64,000 nt of DNA from Terfezia claveryi (lineage: Eukaryota; Ascomycota; Pezizomycetes; Pezizales; Pezizaceae). The notes under the pieces are model-generated. The model was not told where the DNA came from, made no database searches, and saw only the letters and a program-made list of their open reading frames with translations. How positions within the stretch are numbered: position 1 is the first letter of the stretch; each line of letters starts with the position of its first letter. Made by a program: the position numbers and the translations under genes. This document shows, piece after piece, positions 35,073 to 46,540 of this stretch. The stretch lies in the NCBI GenBank assembly GCA_015179025.1, contig WHUX01000030.1, forward strand, positions 1-64,000. Reading direction: 5' to 3'.

Positions 35073-36092
35073 TATGGGCGGGTGAGGGAAGGGGGTGTGG
35101 GGTGTGGGAGGTGGCCGTGAGGTGGATCCTGTGTGACTTTGGGAGGGGAGTGATTAAGGCTGTGGGGTCCGAATGGAAAACAAGTTTGGGGGAGGTGGGG
35201 CGCGGTGGGGATGATCTGATGTCGGAGGAGTCGGGAGGAGACGGGGGGTATGGAGACACTCGACGGCTTCAGGGAAGGAGAAGATGGTCTTGTAAGGGAA
35301 GGAGGGCAGGGAAGTCGTTGGGTTTGATCTATGTACCGGCTGGCATTGTCTGTTTCTTTTATCTAAAACGATGGCAGTTTTCGCTGAGGCACAGAAGAAA
35401 GGAGGGGCAAGAAGTAGCGAAGCGATGCTTCGGTTAATGGGGGTTTGTTTCTTATGAGAAGTAGTAGTTAACGGAGGTTGTCCAGCAGTTTGCCAGAGCT
35501 GGCTATTCGTTTGGGCGAAGATTGGGTGAGTGCTTGATGGTGATTGATTGATGGATTGTGATTGATTGGTTGGTTGATTGATTGATTGATGATTGATTGA
35601 TTCACAAACGTTGTGAGGGTCGATGAGGAGCCGTTGAGTTAAGCTACTGCCAGGGTTTACGTTAGTCTGGCTTGCACCTGCCCCTCGGGTTTACGTGAAG
35701 TTTTGGAGGCTGCAGAGTTCCCGTGCTGCTGACTTGGACGCTGAAAACACTGACGACGCGCGCGCGGAGGACGCATTCTACGCAGCCCAGAGTAGCGGCA
35801 ATACCAGTAACCTAGGTAAGTAACATTACAATATACGGGTATATATACATATACACATATGTACAATCTTGTAGAAGCCATGCAAAAAATGCTGTAAATA
35901 GCACTAATTTCATTCCGTAACTCCCCCATCACCAATATATATTTATTTTTGAATAGAAATTAGTTGACTGGTTTTAGGAACCCGTCATACCCAGAAGTAC
36001 TCATAGGCCTTCCATAAGAGCCCTGGGTCTGGATGCTGCAAAGCTCGAGGTAATAGAAAAAGTATTACGGGCGAGCCAGCTATCAAGACAAA
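35073..36092. promoter_or_regulatory. Divergent intergenic region (NHP10-like / HIS1), left part
   Basis: The region upstream of both NHP10-like (minus) and HIS1 (plus). It holds a TTGATTGATTGATT microsatellite (35560-35600), a micro-insertion at 35654-35696, and a poly(T) retroposon from 36093. No other gene is supported. Confidence 0.4.
35654..35696 (+). mobile_element. 25-bp TAGTCTGGCTTGCAC micro-insertion, 9-bp target duplication
   Basis: The insert 35663-35687 starts TAGTCTGGCTTGCACCTG and lies between identical GGTTTACGT copies (35654-35662, 35688-35696). The repeat may extend by one G. The core differs from the others by one base (CTT for TTG), as at 30457. Confidence 0.7.
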
Positions 36093-36560
36093 TTTTTTTT
36101 TTTTTTTTTTTCTTTTCAAGTCTGTACGCCAATTCGACCTAATGTTCATTTCCCTCGTCTCGGAACAACGGGTTAAATAAGCGTCCAACCTCCCGAGCCT
36201 AGGAAAATCGGAATAATCCCTTCTCCCGCCACCACCCCCTGCCGGCCTTCCTCTGACTAAACTGTCGGGCTTGGCAGAAAGCTGGGAGAACCTTATAAGG
36301 TTCTCCCTCGGCCATTCCTTCCTCAGTCCTTTCCGCCATCCTTAAACAACAACGATCCCCCCCTCATCACCTCCTCGTTGCTGCATTCAATACTAGTATG
36401 TAAGGTAATTCCTCAACGGTGGTTCCGAAGAGGCTTTACTCGTAAAGAATAACAAGGAGCTCGGAGGTTTTGGCGGTTCACCAGTCCTTTCCTCCGTCCT
36501 TAAACAACAAAACGATCTCCCCTCATCACCTCCTCCTTGCTATATTCAATACTAGTACGT
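36093..36560 (-). mobile_element. Poly(A) retroposon copy B (minus), followed by a tandem duplication
   Basis: A T-run from 36093 followed by AAGTCTGTACGCC, CGTCCAACCTCCCGAGCC, GGAAAATCGG and CCACCCCCTGCCGGCCTTCC, matching copy A at 28.3 kb. The end is not sharp and no target duplication was found. From about 36318 and 36478 a roughly 85 bp stretch with CCTTAAACAACAACGATC and CTCATCACCTCCTC is repeated, with GTAAGTTACG at the end. It lies within 20 bp of the HIS1 start, so it may influence HIS1 expression. Confidence 0.55.
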
Positions 36561-36578
36561 AAGTTACGTGCTGCCACA

Positions 36579-37917
36579 ATGGATCTCGTTAACCAGTGAG
36601 TCTTTCTTTTTTTGCAGAGGAAGAGTGATGGGGTTATACCGAGATGCGCGACGATCAATCGTGGGGATGATCCAACACGGGAAGGAAAGGGCTTTGGAGA
36701 GGCTGATCAGGGAAATCATCGCAATTGTAGCTTGAACGACCGTCTCCTCTTCGCCGTGCCCAAGAGTAAGCAATATCCAAAGCTTTAAACTCCATCTCTT
36801 ATCATCCAAATTGCAGCCTGAGCCTCTTATTCCCCACCATCAATGCTACCACATCTTTCAATCAGTACTAACCCCTCCCCCTCCTCGACACATAGAGGGT
36901 CGCCTCCAACAATCCTGCCTCGACCTCCTCAAAGGCTCTGATATCCAATTCCACCGACACTCTCGCCTCGACATCGCTCTCTGCATCAACTTCCCCATCG
37001 CACTAATCTTCCTCCCTGCAGCCGACATCCCTGTCTTCGTCGGCGAAGGCCGCGTTGACCTCGGCATCACCGGGCATGACCAAGTCCGCGAATCTTGCAC
37101 GACCGAGGTGGAGCAGATCCTTGATCTTGGCTTTGGGAAATGTAAGCTTCAAGTCCAGGTCCCTGAAATGGGCGATATCCAGGATCCCAAAGACCTAGTG
37201 GGACGAAACATTGTCACCAGCTTTGTATCACTTACGAGGGAGTATTTCGAGAAGCTGGAGGTGGAGGCGGGCGGGGAGGAGAGGAGGGGGGCAACAAAAA
37301 TCAAGTATGTGGGGGGAAGTGTGGAGGCGGCATGTGCATTGGGCGTGGCGGACGGTATTGTGGATTTAGTTGGTATGTAGAGTATCTACTAGTCCCTCTC
37401 TCTACAAAGTACAGCAATGCTAAGGCTATCCCCCAAACACATAGAATCCGGCGAAACTATGAAAGCTGCTGGTCTCAAGCCCATCGCCACCCTCATCGAA
37501 ACATCCGCTGTTCTCATCAAATCCAAGCACCCCTCCCATCCTGAACTGATTGACCGCATCTGCTCCCGCATCCGCGGTGTCATCAGTCCGTCCCCCTTCC
37601 CCCCTTCCCCCTAAAAAGAGAACTATATTCCCGAGATTTTTGACACTTGAATTAACATTCTCACTGTTCTAGCCGCGCAAAAATACGTTCTCTGCACGTA
37701 CAACATCCCCCACTCCAAGCTCCCCTACGTGGTACAAATCACTCCGGGCAAGCGCGCACCCACGGTAACTCAGCTCATGGACCAGGGGGACGAGGACTGG
37801 GCGGCGGTGAGTGTGATGGTGGAGAAGAGTAAGATTGCTATGGTTATGGATCAGTTGGAGGAGGTGGGCGCGACGGATATATTAGTGATGAATCTGAGTA
37901 ATAGCAGGAGTAGCTAG
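36579..37917 (+). CDS. HIS1: ATP phosphoribosyltransferase (histidine step 1)
   Basis: Five exons: 36579-36595, 36731-36765, 36896-37372, 37445-37585 and 37673-37917, giving 304 residues with all phases consistent. Exon 1 is MDLVN plus two bases; exon 2 encodes HLNDRLLFAVPK; exon 3 starts GRLQQSCLDLLKGSDI. The product catalyses the first step of histidine synthesis (ATP + PRPP). Family signatures: FVGEGRVDLGITGHDQV (about residue 80), GSVEAACALGVADGIVDLV ending in ESGETMKAAGL, and a C-terminal ACT-like regulatory part (YNIPHSKLPYVVQITPGKRA, DWAAVSVMVEK) that senses histidine in long-form enzymes. The lengths match other fungi. The gene looks intact and converges with GatB, 231 bp between stops. 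Confidence 0.93.
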
Positions 37918-38148
37918 GTGTATATGTTTTTTTTTGGGGGGGGTGGAATTGGTTTTCTTGGGAAATATGGGAGGATAGATTTAGATGATACTGTAGAACC
38001 AATCCTTTTTTTTTTGGTCTTGGTTAAACATAAAAAATTTTGGAGGAAAGGAAGTTTGGGCAGAATGGGAAATACCGTTTGCGCAATCTATTTGAAACAA
38101 AGCAAGAAGAAGGTTTTCCTTTTTTCATGTGGCGGAAAACCGCAACTT

Positions 38149-40678
38149 CTATTCTGCTTTCCCTTCCCCATCCAACAACCCCCCCACCATCCTTTCAACC
38201 CTCCTAGCATCCACTCTTCCCTCCCCCTCCCTAACCACCTTGCCTAAAAACCAATTCCTTAACCCACCTAACTTCTTCTCCAACCCCTTCGCCTTCTTGC
38301 CGCCCTCCTCAACCTCCTTCACCCACTGCTCCCTTACATTCCTATACTGCATGTACATATCTCCAGATTCGTTTATCACTTTTTGGATAAGATTTATGAG
38401 ATCGGAGGAGGAGAGGGGGAGGAGGAGGAGGGAGTTTGTTTTGATGTAGGTTGGAATGTCGATTGTGCTTTGGGAGGTGGTGGAAGAGGAGGCCGAGGTG
38501 GTGATTATGTAAGGGAGAAGGGATTTAGACGTCCGTCCGGTGATTTTTCCGAGGAGGAGGTGGCTAATGATATCTGCGAGGTGGGCGGTTGTAACGGGGT
38601 TTTCGGGCCACGTCAAGTTTGCGGGAAGTCGTGGATTACCCTGAAAAAGTCGAATGGGGATTAGATTAGAGTAAGGGAGAAAGAGAAAAGAAGGGAGAAA
38701 GAAAAGAAGGGAGAAAGAAAAGAAGGGAGAAAGAAAAGAAGGGAGAAAGAAAAGAAGGGGGAAAGAAAAGAAGGGAAAAACCCACCAATTCCCCACAACT
38801 CTGCCCCTCCTCCCCAGCTACTTCTTCTAGATGTCTTCTAACTTTCGCGACTACCTCCTCAAAATACCCCACTCTTGCACCACCATCCCACGCCATCAAT
38901 GTATTCGCATCCTTCAACGTCAAGCCGTATTCACCCCCTGCCTTCACCTCCCTGGCCAGCCTCCCCAGTATATAATCCGGCAGCTCTGGTATCTCCATCC
39001 TCAGCCACTCCACCACGCCCCCTCCCACCTTGACAGGAGGCACATCCGGCTCCGGCATATACCTATAATCGACCTCCCCCTCCTTCCCTCTCAATCTAAA
39101 CGTCTTTCCCAACTCCCCATCCCACCCCCTCGTTTCCCCCGCAATCCCCATCCCACCCCCTCGTTTCCCCCGCAACTACCCCTCCATTCTCAAGTACAGA
39201 CACCTGTCTCCGGGCTTCGGCCTCGACCGCCTCCTCGACAACTTTTATGCTGAAGAGGTTTTTGATTTCGCAGCGCTGGCCTAGGGTAGTTGAGCCACGG
39301 GGGGAAACAGAGACGTTGGCATCGCAGCGGAGCCCACCCCATTCCATTCCTACGACCGCGGCGCTGGACACGCGGAGGAGGGACTGCAGCTTGCGGAGCG
39401 CCAGGGAGGCGTGCGTGGAGGAAGGGAGGCAGGGCGTAGTGATGACTTCGATGAGAAGGTGGGAAACGCGGTTGAGGTCGATTAGGTGTGTGCTGGGGGT
39501 GGTCATGGGGTCGAGAGAAGGGGTGGTGATGGTTTTTGCAGTATCCTAGAATACAATGTCAGGTAAGGCAGTGGGGTTGTAGGGGTGCAGGATGAGGGGT
39601 GGGGGTGGGAGATAAGGGAGGGGATGGGGGGAGATATATATACACATACCTGCTCCATCTGAACCTGCTTAATCCCAACCACCATTTCCCCCACGCCCTC
39701 ACCTAGGTCAATCCCATCCGTCGGAAAAAGCTTAATATACCCATTTTTCGCCAGTGGATCTACTCCTTGCCAAATTGCAACTCATTTCCTACACAGTCGG
39801 TAAGCCGCCCCATATACGCTTCGACGCTGTAGTGGGTTTTTGATATAGACTGAGGGTAGGGAGAGGGGGAGGAGTTGCCCGTACGGTAGAACTGCGTAAT
39901 CTGATACCCCCCCGGCTGATCCCAATAGAAGTAGTGTTTCCGGTCGAACCTCGACTCGGGCATAATCTCGCAGTTGAGGGCTATTGCTGCGCGGAGGGCG
40001 GGGAGGAGGGTTTGCGGTTGGAAGATCTATCCTCAATCCAGATAATTGTCAGTTTCATCGTATCCATATCCATCCATTTATAATAATGTGTAGAGATAAA
40101 ACGTAAAAGAAAAAATAAAATAAAACAAAATAAAATAACGTACAGGTTGACTCCCTGGCAGCGCCGCATCAATAGCCCTACATGCGAATTTGGCGTCCCA
40201 ACCCTCCAGCACCCCTTATTAGAAATACTCCATCAATAAGCCAGCTTTTTGCTATAAATGTGACCAAACCAGAAAATAGCTTCCTCCCCGTATTCAACTG
40301 CGCATGGATCTCCAGTCCACAAACGACCTCCCACCTGCCCCCGTGCCCGGAGATTCCATTCCATAGAACTCCATCACCCTCGTTCTTCCCTTGGTCTTTC
40401 TCCTCATGTGCGTCTTTCCGCGCTTTGCGCTGGGCTTTGGCGGTTTTATGGAAGGAGTTGTCGGGGGTGGTGGGGAGGAAGGAAGATGCTGGGGGGGATG
40501 CGGTTGCAGCAGTTGCGAATCGGTGAGAGAGGGGCGCCGACCGCAAGCAGGGGAATTGGGTTCGTTGGGGGTTGAGGATGGATAAATGTAATTTAATTTT
40601 GATAATCTTCAAACGTATATTGGAATGGGGAGGGAGGAGGGCAAGAGCGTGCCGGAGCCGTGGGAGAGGGTGGGGCAT
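38149..40678 (-). CDS. PET112: Glutamyl-tRNA(Gln) amidotransferase subunit B, mitochondrial; frame-broken
   Basis: Six exons: 40678-40270, 40214-40144, 40026-39885, 39759-39650, 39545-38786 and 38640-38149. All phases fit except for a 31 bp tandem duplication in exon 5 (39114-39144 and 39145-39175). Without it the product is about 650 residues. The N-terminus is Arg-rich (a mitochondrial presequence), then [81 protein letters not shown] and a C-terminal YqeY-type tail ([20 protein letters not shown]). GatB with GatA/GatF makes Gln-tRNA(Gln) in mitochondria. As written, the frame is lost before the RYMPEPD motif. Intron 5 contains the CTTTCTTTTC repeat at 38680-38780. Confidence 0.85.
38675..38790. 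repeat. Polypurine microsatellite in GatB intron 5
   Basis: About six copies of GAAAGAAAAGAAGGGA on the plus strand, inside the 145-nt last intron of the minus-strand gene (donor 38785, acceptor at 38641). The transcript sees it as a pyrimidine run. Confidence 0.75.
39114..39175. repeat. 31-bp tandem duplication inside GatB exon
   Basis: Two exact copies of a 31 bp unit beginning TCCCCATCCC (39114-39144 and 39145-39175). Exon 5 measures 760 nt; minus 31 it is 729 nt, a multiple of three, and the reading frame joins to the conserved C-terminal part. As an exact tandem copy in GC-rich sequence it could be a real mutation or an assembly artefact. Confidence 0.9.
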
Positions 40679-41097
40679 TTTGTGGTTGTTGGTTGCTGGT
40701 GTGGCCTAAGACGAGCTGGGGTAAAAAGATATCAATACGATAAATTTGGCATCAAATATTCCCCTATTCCGGTGGCAATTATATTTTGTCAAAAGGGATA
40801 TAAGAAATACAATACGAGTTTAAGCTGCAACTTATGCAGCTATGCAATAATTGTTGCATGTACGTTTGTTGCAAGTTGATGATTACTAAGGGAGATAGCA
40901 ACAAGAGATATCCATGGAATTCCAAAACCTTCTTTTTTTGCACTTCGGTTACTGGGGTCTAAGTGTTGCGACATGGGTTGAGAGTTGTCATTCTTACAGG
41001 GGACCAAAACCTCTCTATTGTGATTGCGGGGGGGCGCAAGGGCGAAATATGCGTCTGACGTCGGCGTATGTATGTACATATTTGTCAGTTGTCTAAT
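40679..41097. promoter_or_regulatory. Shared divergent promoter of GatB and SAM35
   Basis: The 419 bp between the two start codons (40678 and 41098) holds no other gene. Both neighbours encode mitochondrial proteins. A short hairpin-like stretch (GCAACTTATGCAGC / TTGTTGCATG) lies at 40825-40870. Coregulation is inferred only. Confidence 0.4.
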
Positions 41098-42290
41098 ATG
41101 CAGCATACATTTGTCTCAGCCTCGGCATCCCGCCTTGGCGCCAACCCCACGGCAACCGAGGGCCCCCCCCCTTGCCAAACAAACTCCCTTCCGAGGCTCA
41201 GAAGCCTGGCGGCGGGTTATAGCTTCGACCCAGAGTGTCTCAAGTGGCAGGTGGGTGATCAAATCAAACTTTTGCTACGTTTTTCTACATTTTTCATTTT
41301 GTTTGTTGGGGGCGGGGTGGATTTACGTTTTTCTACATTTTTCATTTTGTTTGGTGGGGGCGGGGTGGATTGTTGTTTCTGGGGTGGCGGGGGGGGGGAG
41401 GGGTGAGGGGAGCGGATAAACATTTGCTAAGTTGGGGAGAGAGAAATCAAAGATCGAGAAAGCTGATCCGTTAGGAGAGGGCGGGGGGGTTGGTGCCAGG
41501 GTTGGATGGGCATGTGTAGATGTATCTTCGGTTCTGCGGAGCGCAATTCAAGACTGTTTCAAGCAATAACCATGCCTGTCCTAGTAACAGTAGTTGCCTA
41601 CCTTACCGCCCCCACCGCCGCCGACTACAGCGGTGTCAAAGCTAGCGCAATGGGCGTGGGACCACGGCCAGCGCAGCAAGCACAGTGTGTATGGCGGGGA
41701 TGAGGTCGAAGGGGATTTTGAGCGGGGGGATGTCCAGGCCTTTTTGGAGCTACTGGATAATGAAGTCCATAATGCGGTGGTAAGTCATATCTACTTTGTT
41801 CTCCATATCAACTTTCATATTAAAGATACAATTAGGTATACTAGTCAGCACATTCCCCCAAAAAAAACAGCTCTACACCACGCACATGCACCCACCTAAC
41901 CTGCACAACTTCACTACACCTCTCTACGCCCCTGTAGTTACTACAGCGTCCCTCATCAACCCCTTCCTCTCATCGCAGCTCCGCGCCTCTGTCCTCTCTC
42001 GCCTCAAGCGCCGGCACCCAGGCACGCTCGATAGGGATACCATCTTTGCGGATGCAGACGCCGCACTTGAGGCACTGAGCAAGCTAGTCGGAATGGATAC
42101 TTGGTTCTTCAACGGAAAGGCCCCGGGGTTGCTGGACGCAGCGGTGTTTGCCTATCTGCATGTTATTCTGAGGGGGGCCTGGGAGAAGGATTGAGCGGGG
42201 GGGTTGAGGAAGGGGGTAGAGATGAGGGGGAATTTGGTGGCATTGTGGGAAAGGGTGGATCAGTGGTGGCAGGGTGTCGTGGATAAGTGA
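41098..42290 (+). pseudogene. SAM35: SAM35/metaxin-like mitochondrial import gene, frame-disrupted
   Basis: Three exons: 41098-41250, 41520-41779 and 41871-42194 or 42290. Exon 1 ends GYSFDPECLKWQ and exon 2 starts MYLRFCGAQFKTVSSNNHA, the hallmark of the fungal SAM35 family, an outer-membrane sorting and assembly component. Exon 2 changes frame between about 41575 and 41594 (HACPSN to LPPPPPPTTAVSKLAQW). Exon 3 contains GMDTWFFNGKAPGLLDAAVF and AYLHVILRG. A TGA at 42192-42194 then cuts the frame, although coding-like text (LVALWERVDQWWQGVVDK) continues to a TGA at 42288. The long first intron (269 nt) holds a tandem duplication of about 49 bp. Homopolymer G runs near both lesions make sequencing error a real alternative. 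Without the lesions the protein would be a normal SAM35-size one. Confidence 0.7.
41276..41375. repeat. Tandem duplication in SAM35 intron 1
   Basis: Two copies of a roughly 49 bp unit containing ACGTTTTTCTACATTTTTCA and GGGGGCGGGGTGGATT, differing by one base in the middle (TTGTTG / TTGGTG). Confidence 0.85.
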
Positions 42291-44063
42291 GGTTAGGAGG
42301 TGGATAGATACTGGGGAAAAAAGTGCTTCGCTTGTAATGCATCAATGATTAACATGGCGGATAATGTTTCTGCAGTGGTGCTAATCGGAGGCAGGAAGGA
42401 TCTTGTGCAAACGAAACATCTCCAGAAAAACATCTCCTCTTAGAGAATAAAAGTGCTCCACCGTGGAGATAGATATAAGGGGGCATCCTTGTACAACATG
42501 CAGTTTTCAAGTAGTTTTCTACACCATGATTAGTTCCATTTTATGAGCCTCATATTCAGACTCCCCATGGCTTTTTGTTGTTATATTTCCAATATATATA
42601 ATAACCATAACCAGCCCCCCAAAAACGAGCTCTACAAGAACCCCAGAATGTCCGCCGCCTCCGCATTCAATATACTCGATCCCGCCGCTCCAATGACCAC
42701 AAAATTTGGCACCCGGGGCGGTAGAAGGGCCTCCCAATCACTGGAATTTTTTGCATTTCTCTGCATCGGCATGTAGGGCGGGGCCATTGATTGGTATCTG
42801 CGATCTATAGAATGTTGTCAGAACGATCTCCACTTTTGAAGGAACTACCCCCTCTGATTGTGCTCTCTTTATTCCCCCCGAGCCCCTCAATCTCCCTGGT
42901 CTATCCACAGCACAGCTCCAGGCATTTGGATCCGTATTCTCCCACTTGGTCTCCTAGATATAATTCCATTCAGTAAGCAGGGTACGGGACACTAGCATCA
43001 TCTCCGCCTGCTGTAACAAATACAACCAGTCATCAGCAAATAAAAAACTGCGTCACGACGCACCGACAAGTTTCGCTGCATCCCATGCGCGCCCTCCGAA
43101 TAATATATGGATAGCGTCCGGTGCGTCCTATGCGTTCTACTTTTTCATCTTATTTCTTCACAACCTCATTATTCCCAACGCCAACTAGTTTACCTGTCAT
43201 ACATCCAATGTCTCTATCACTTGCGTACTCATCCTTCAGTTGCGCACTCACTACTACTGTACGCTGTTCACTACAATTCCCCAGGAAACTTAAGGCTATA
43301 GAATTGCTACCATGATCAATTCCATGTTTACTTTTACCGCATAAGCTATTTCCTCCACTGTACTTAGGTTGTGCACACCTGGAGGAGCTCTAATCTGACA
43401 CCGTTGGCTTGTTTTAAGACCGCAGTGGTTCTAATCCGTTATCACAGTGCGGGATATACGCTATTCCAAATACAATTTAGCTCCGGCAAGAGGTTCTAGA
43501 ACCTGCTCATAACGATGACAGATTAGTCAACATGCCTAGCTCAGACGTTGGTTAGATTATTGTCAACCAGGCCTGTCTGTCTAGCGACGTCTCAGGAACC
43601 ACAATATTAATACGCACCTGCAGGAAAACTTTAGTATACGGTATCGATGGATTCTCATAACCTTTACACCGTGAAATATTATTGTATCCACATTTCCCGA
43701 CTACTCAATGCCACTATTTTTAGCCTAGCGCTAGACTCCCCAAGCACATGGAAGGATAAAAAAGTTGATTCCTAAGCACATCAACCCCTCAACCACCATA
43801 CCCCCCCACAAAAATCAAGCCCATTCACTATGGCAAATACCGGTATAAGGTCACCACTCTGTCTCACTTATGAATTGGGAACTGGTGATGAAAAGAGGAT
43901 TTGATTCAGAGTTCATGGTCCCAAAAAGCGACCAGTGTTGATGGCCAGTGTGGACCTCTCATCGCCATTATCTCGGGCAGTTTGATGTCTCGTACATCAC
44001 TACCCAGCTATCATACACGACAGGAAACTACGGCATTCAGAACACAGGAAGTACTCTCTTCAA
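42291..44063. other. Gene-free stretch with short palindromic words
   Basis: No gene supported. The TGCGTCACGACGCACC word at 43050 belongs to the repeat also at 5.1 and 23.8 kb. The far right (43900-44063) is the promoter of the OSGIN-like gene. Minor frames at 42543 and 43107 are unconvincing. Confidence 0.4.
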
Positions 44064-45944
44064 ATGATCCGAAACTACTTTAATACGGCTAGCGAAATTG
44101 GCCATAATCATCCACTGAATCACCCTTCACACGGTGATTTGAACACAGACACAGTAATTATAGGTATAAGCATTTTCTTACAATGTTGAATGTTTGTACT
44201 GACTTCAGTGTAGGTAATGGGCCGTCGGCATTGTTTCTGAGCTTCCTCCTCCATGGAAATATCCCCTACTATGATCCAGTCACACACGGCCCACATTCAG
44301 ACCCCGTGCTGCATCGGAAACTGTTGGAGTTACCCTTGCGGTCCTTATACGAATTCTTACAATCACCCGAAGATGTCTCCTACCTCACCGAACATTTTCC
44401 GGCCTCACAGCTATCATATTCCACCCAGTCGCAACGGATAAATGTTCTCTTAGATACATTGCTGCGACCTAATGCAGATCTCGATCTCGATAGATGTAAA
44501 CCCCGGATACGGTGGGTGAAAGACGACTCAAAGCGAGTAGCCCACTTGGTGATCGGTTCAGCACCGAAAGCTGGTGGACAATGGAGTGAGAACCCTATAG
44601 CTACAAGCTTGGACATTGGCACTTTGAGGTATACTTCCACTCTTTGTTCCAGTTATAAACACAGGTGCTAATTTGGTACTTAGCTATGGGGATATGCTTT
44701 CACTTCCGGGCTATACTTTCTTTGACCATTACCATAAACTCTATGAGGAGGATATGCCAGTATTCACGCGCCCTACCCGGCGGGACGTCTCAAGTTACTA
44801 TGCCCAATACCCGAAGGAAACAGGAATATTGTCCTCCATCGGTCTAGGTAAACATGTGTACCAAGTAGAACGAACAGGGGACTTCGGGTTTTTGGTCAGG
44901 GTTCTTAATAGTTCAGAAGATGCCATCCAGCTACCAACCGCTATGTCCTATGCAATACGTTGCAAGCACGTGGTATTGGCGTCTGGAATTTTCACCAGAC
45001 AGTTGTCCCCTCCACCGCCTTTGCAACAGATTCCAGAGTATGCTGCGTCAGTAGCAGGCAGCAGTAACTGCAACATACCAGTGCTCATAGTGGGATCCGG
45101 ATTCACCGCCGCAGATATACTATTGTCCGCACACCCGAATCAGGAGATTATACATATCTATAAATGGGATTGCACTGGGTCTTCTCGGTTGAAGTGGTGC
45201 CATCCCTCTGCATATCCTGAGTATGCTATGGTTTATCGGAGGATGAGGCTTGCAGCCATCAATTCTAGGACAATCAACCCTATCGTGTCTGAACAACCTT
45301 TATACGAAGGATTTCCCAATGCCGAGGTCATTTCCGTAACACCACATCCCAGCACGCCTGATTCGTTGGAGGTTACATTCAAACTTCCTGAATGCTCGAC
45401 CCCCGTGACTCGACGGGTGGGGCACCTAGCCTACTTTGTAGGCCGCAGAGGTGATCTCTCCTATTTATCCTCACAAATCCAGGCCGAACTTGGAATTTTA
45501 CATATGGCTGGATGTATATCGGGGGATACCCTTCGGGCCAGGGTAGCTGCCAATGTTGAGGTCGCCAAAGGAATATTTGCCATTGGTAGCCTGACTGGTG
45601 ATTCTCTTGTCAAGTTTGGATTTGGGAGTGGGACATATGCTGCTGGGAGAATATTGTATGATATCTCCAAGATGTCTGCAATCGATGGTGTTCCTAAAAG
45701 CGAAGTACTGGATTGTGGGACAGATGGTATCGTTGACACGCCGTTCTCCTTGCCGTCATTAGCATCCTCCTCTGGAAGTGGGGCTTCGGGAATAACAGAC
45801 GGCAAGGTTAAGGTTTCAAGCCTCAAGAAGGGGTGTATAGAGAGAAATCGGAAAATGTCGACATGCTCCACGCACTCGGTTGCGTCAAATCTCTCGTTTT
45901 CGTCGGCACATAGGGCGTCAAAAAATACTTGCATTATTTCTTGA
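44064..45944 (+). CDS. OSGIN-like FAD/NAD(P)-binding oxidoreductase with CaaX end
   Basis: Three exons: 44064-44163, 44214-44628 and 44684-45944; introns of 50 and 55 nt; 591 residues. The start is chosen because the open frame begins there and the Rossmann motif is in-phase: VIIGNGPSALFLSFLLHG at residues about 29-47 (first GxGxxA). A second dinucleotide motif VLIVGSGFTAADILLSA appears near residue 260, then HLAYFVGRRG and a distal IFAIGSLTGDSLVKFGFGSG motif (FAD-binding C-terminal pattern). This order fits the OSGIN (oxidative stress-induced growth inhibitor) group and related flavin monooxygenases. The last four residues are CIIS, a CaaX prenylation signal, after a Ser-rich linker. Substrate unknown. 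Neighbours give no pathway hint. Confidence 0.8.
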
Positions 45945-46475
45945 TGTAATTCCCGATTGGGCATACTCAAGCCAGGCTATTTTGGGCGTTGATCTAGAAG
46001 GATTCCATTTCTCCCGACAATCCATTTTCGTATAGATACCAAGCTTTTGGATTGCCTTTTTATTCGGATGTTAGTAAAGCTCTGGGATTTTATTTGCATT
46101 GTATGCCTTGGTTCGCCTTGGTTCGCCCAAGTGGGGTTCATATTCTTTTCGTGTTCTAGTTTGCATTTCGAGTTCCATTCCAATGCCAACTTCCGGTCCT
46201 GGGGGAGAAATGGATTTCCGTACTCTTTTGTTGTTAGGGCTGAGACTTGGAGATTAAATATATGTTACGCGAATGACATTCTATGCAGTGAGCTAGCCCT
46301 CCACAGTTGTAAGCACTTTCGACATACAGGGTTATTATGACATGCTTCAAATAGGGAAAATCCATATGGCGAATCTTAAGAGGAGATTGGGTGAGAGGGG
46401 ATAAACACTTTCTGGTGCTCCATCAGGCGTATGACGAGCCAGATTCACAGTATCAGTTAGTATACACAGTATGTA

Positions 46476-46540
46476 TGCCTCGCATAGTCTGGTTGGTGTG
46501 CCTTTGCGAGGGGCTTGTGCCAACCAGACTATGCCTCACG
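46476..46540. mobile_element. 47-bp element with TAGTCTGGTTGG terminal inverted repeats
   Basis: TAGTCTGGTTGG (46485-46496) and CCAACCAGACTA (46520-46531) are perfect 12 bp inverted ends of a 47 bp segment. The flanks TGCCTCGCA (46476-46484) and TGCCTCACG (46532-46540) share TGCCTC and then diverge, so they are a possible 9 bp target duplication with changes. This is the only copy in which both ends carry the motif. Confidence 0.6.
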
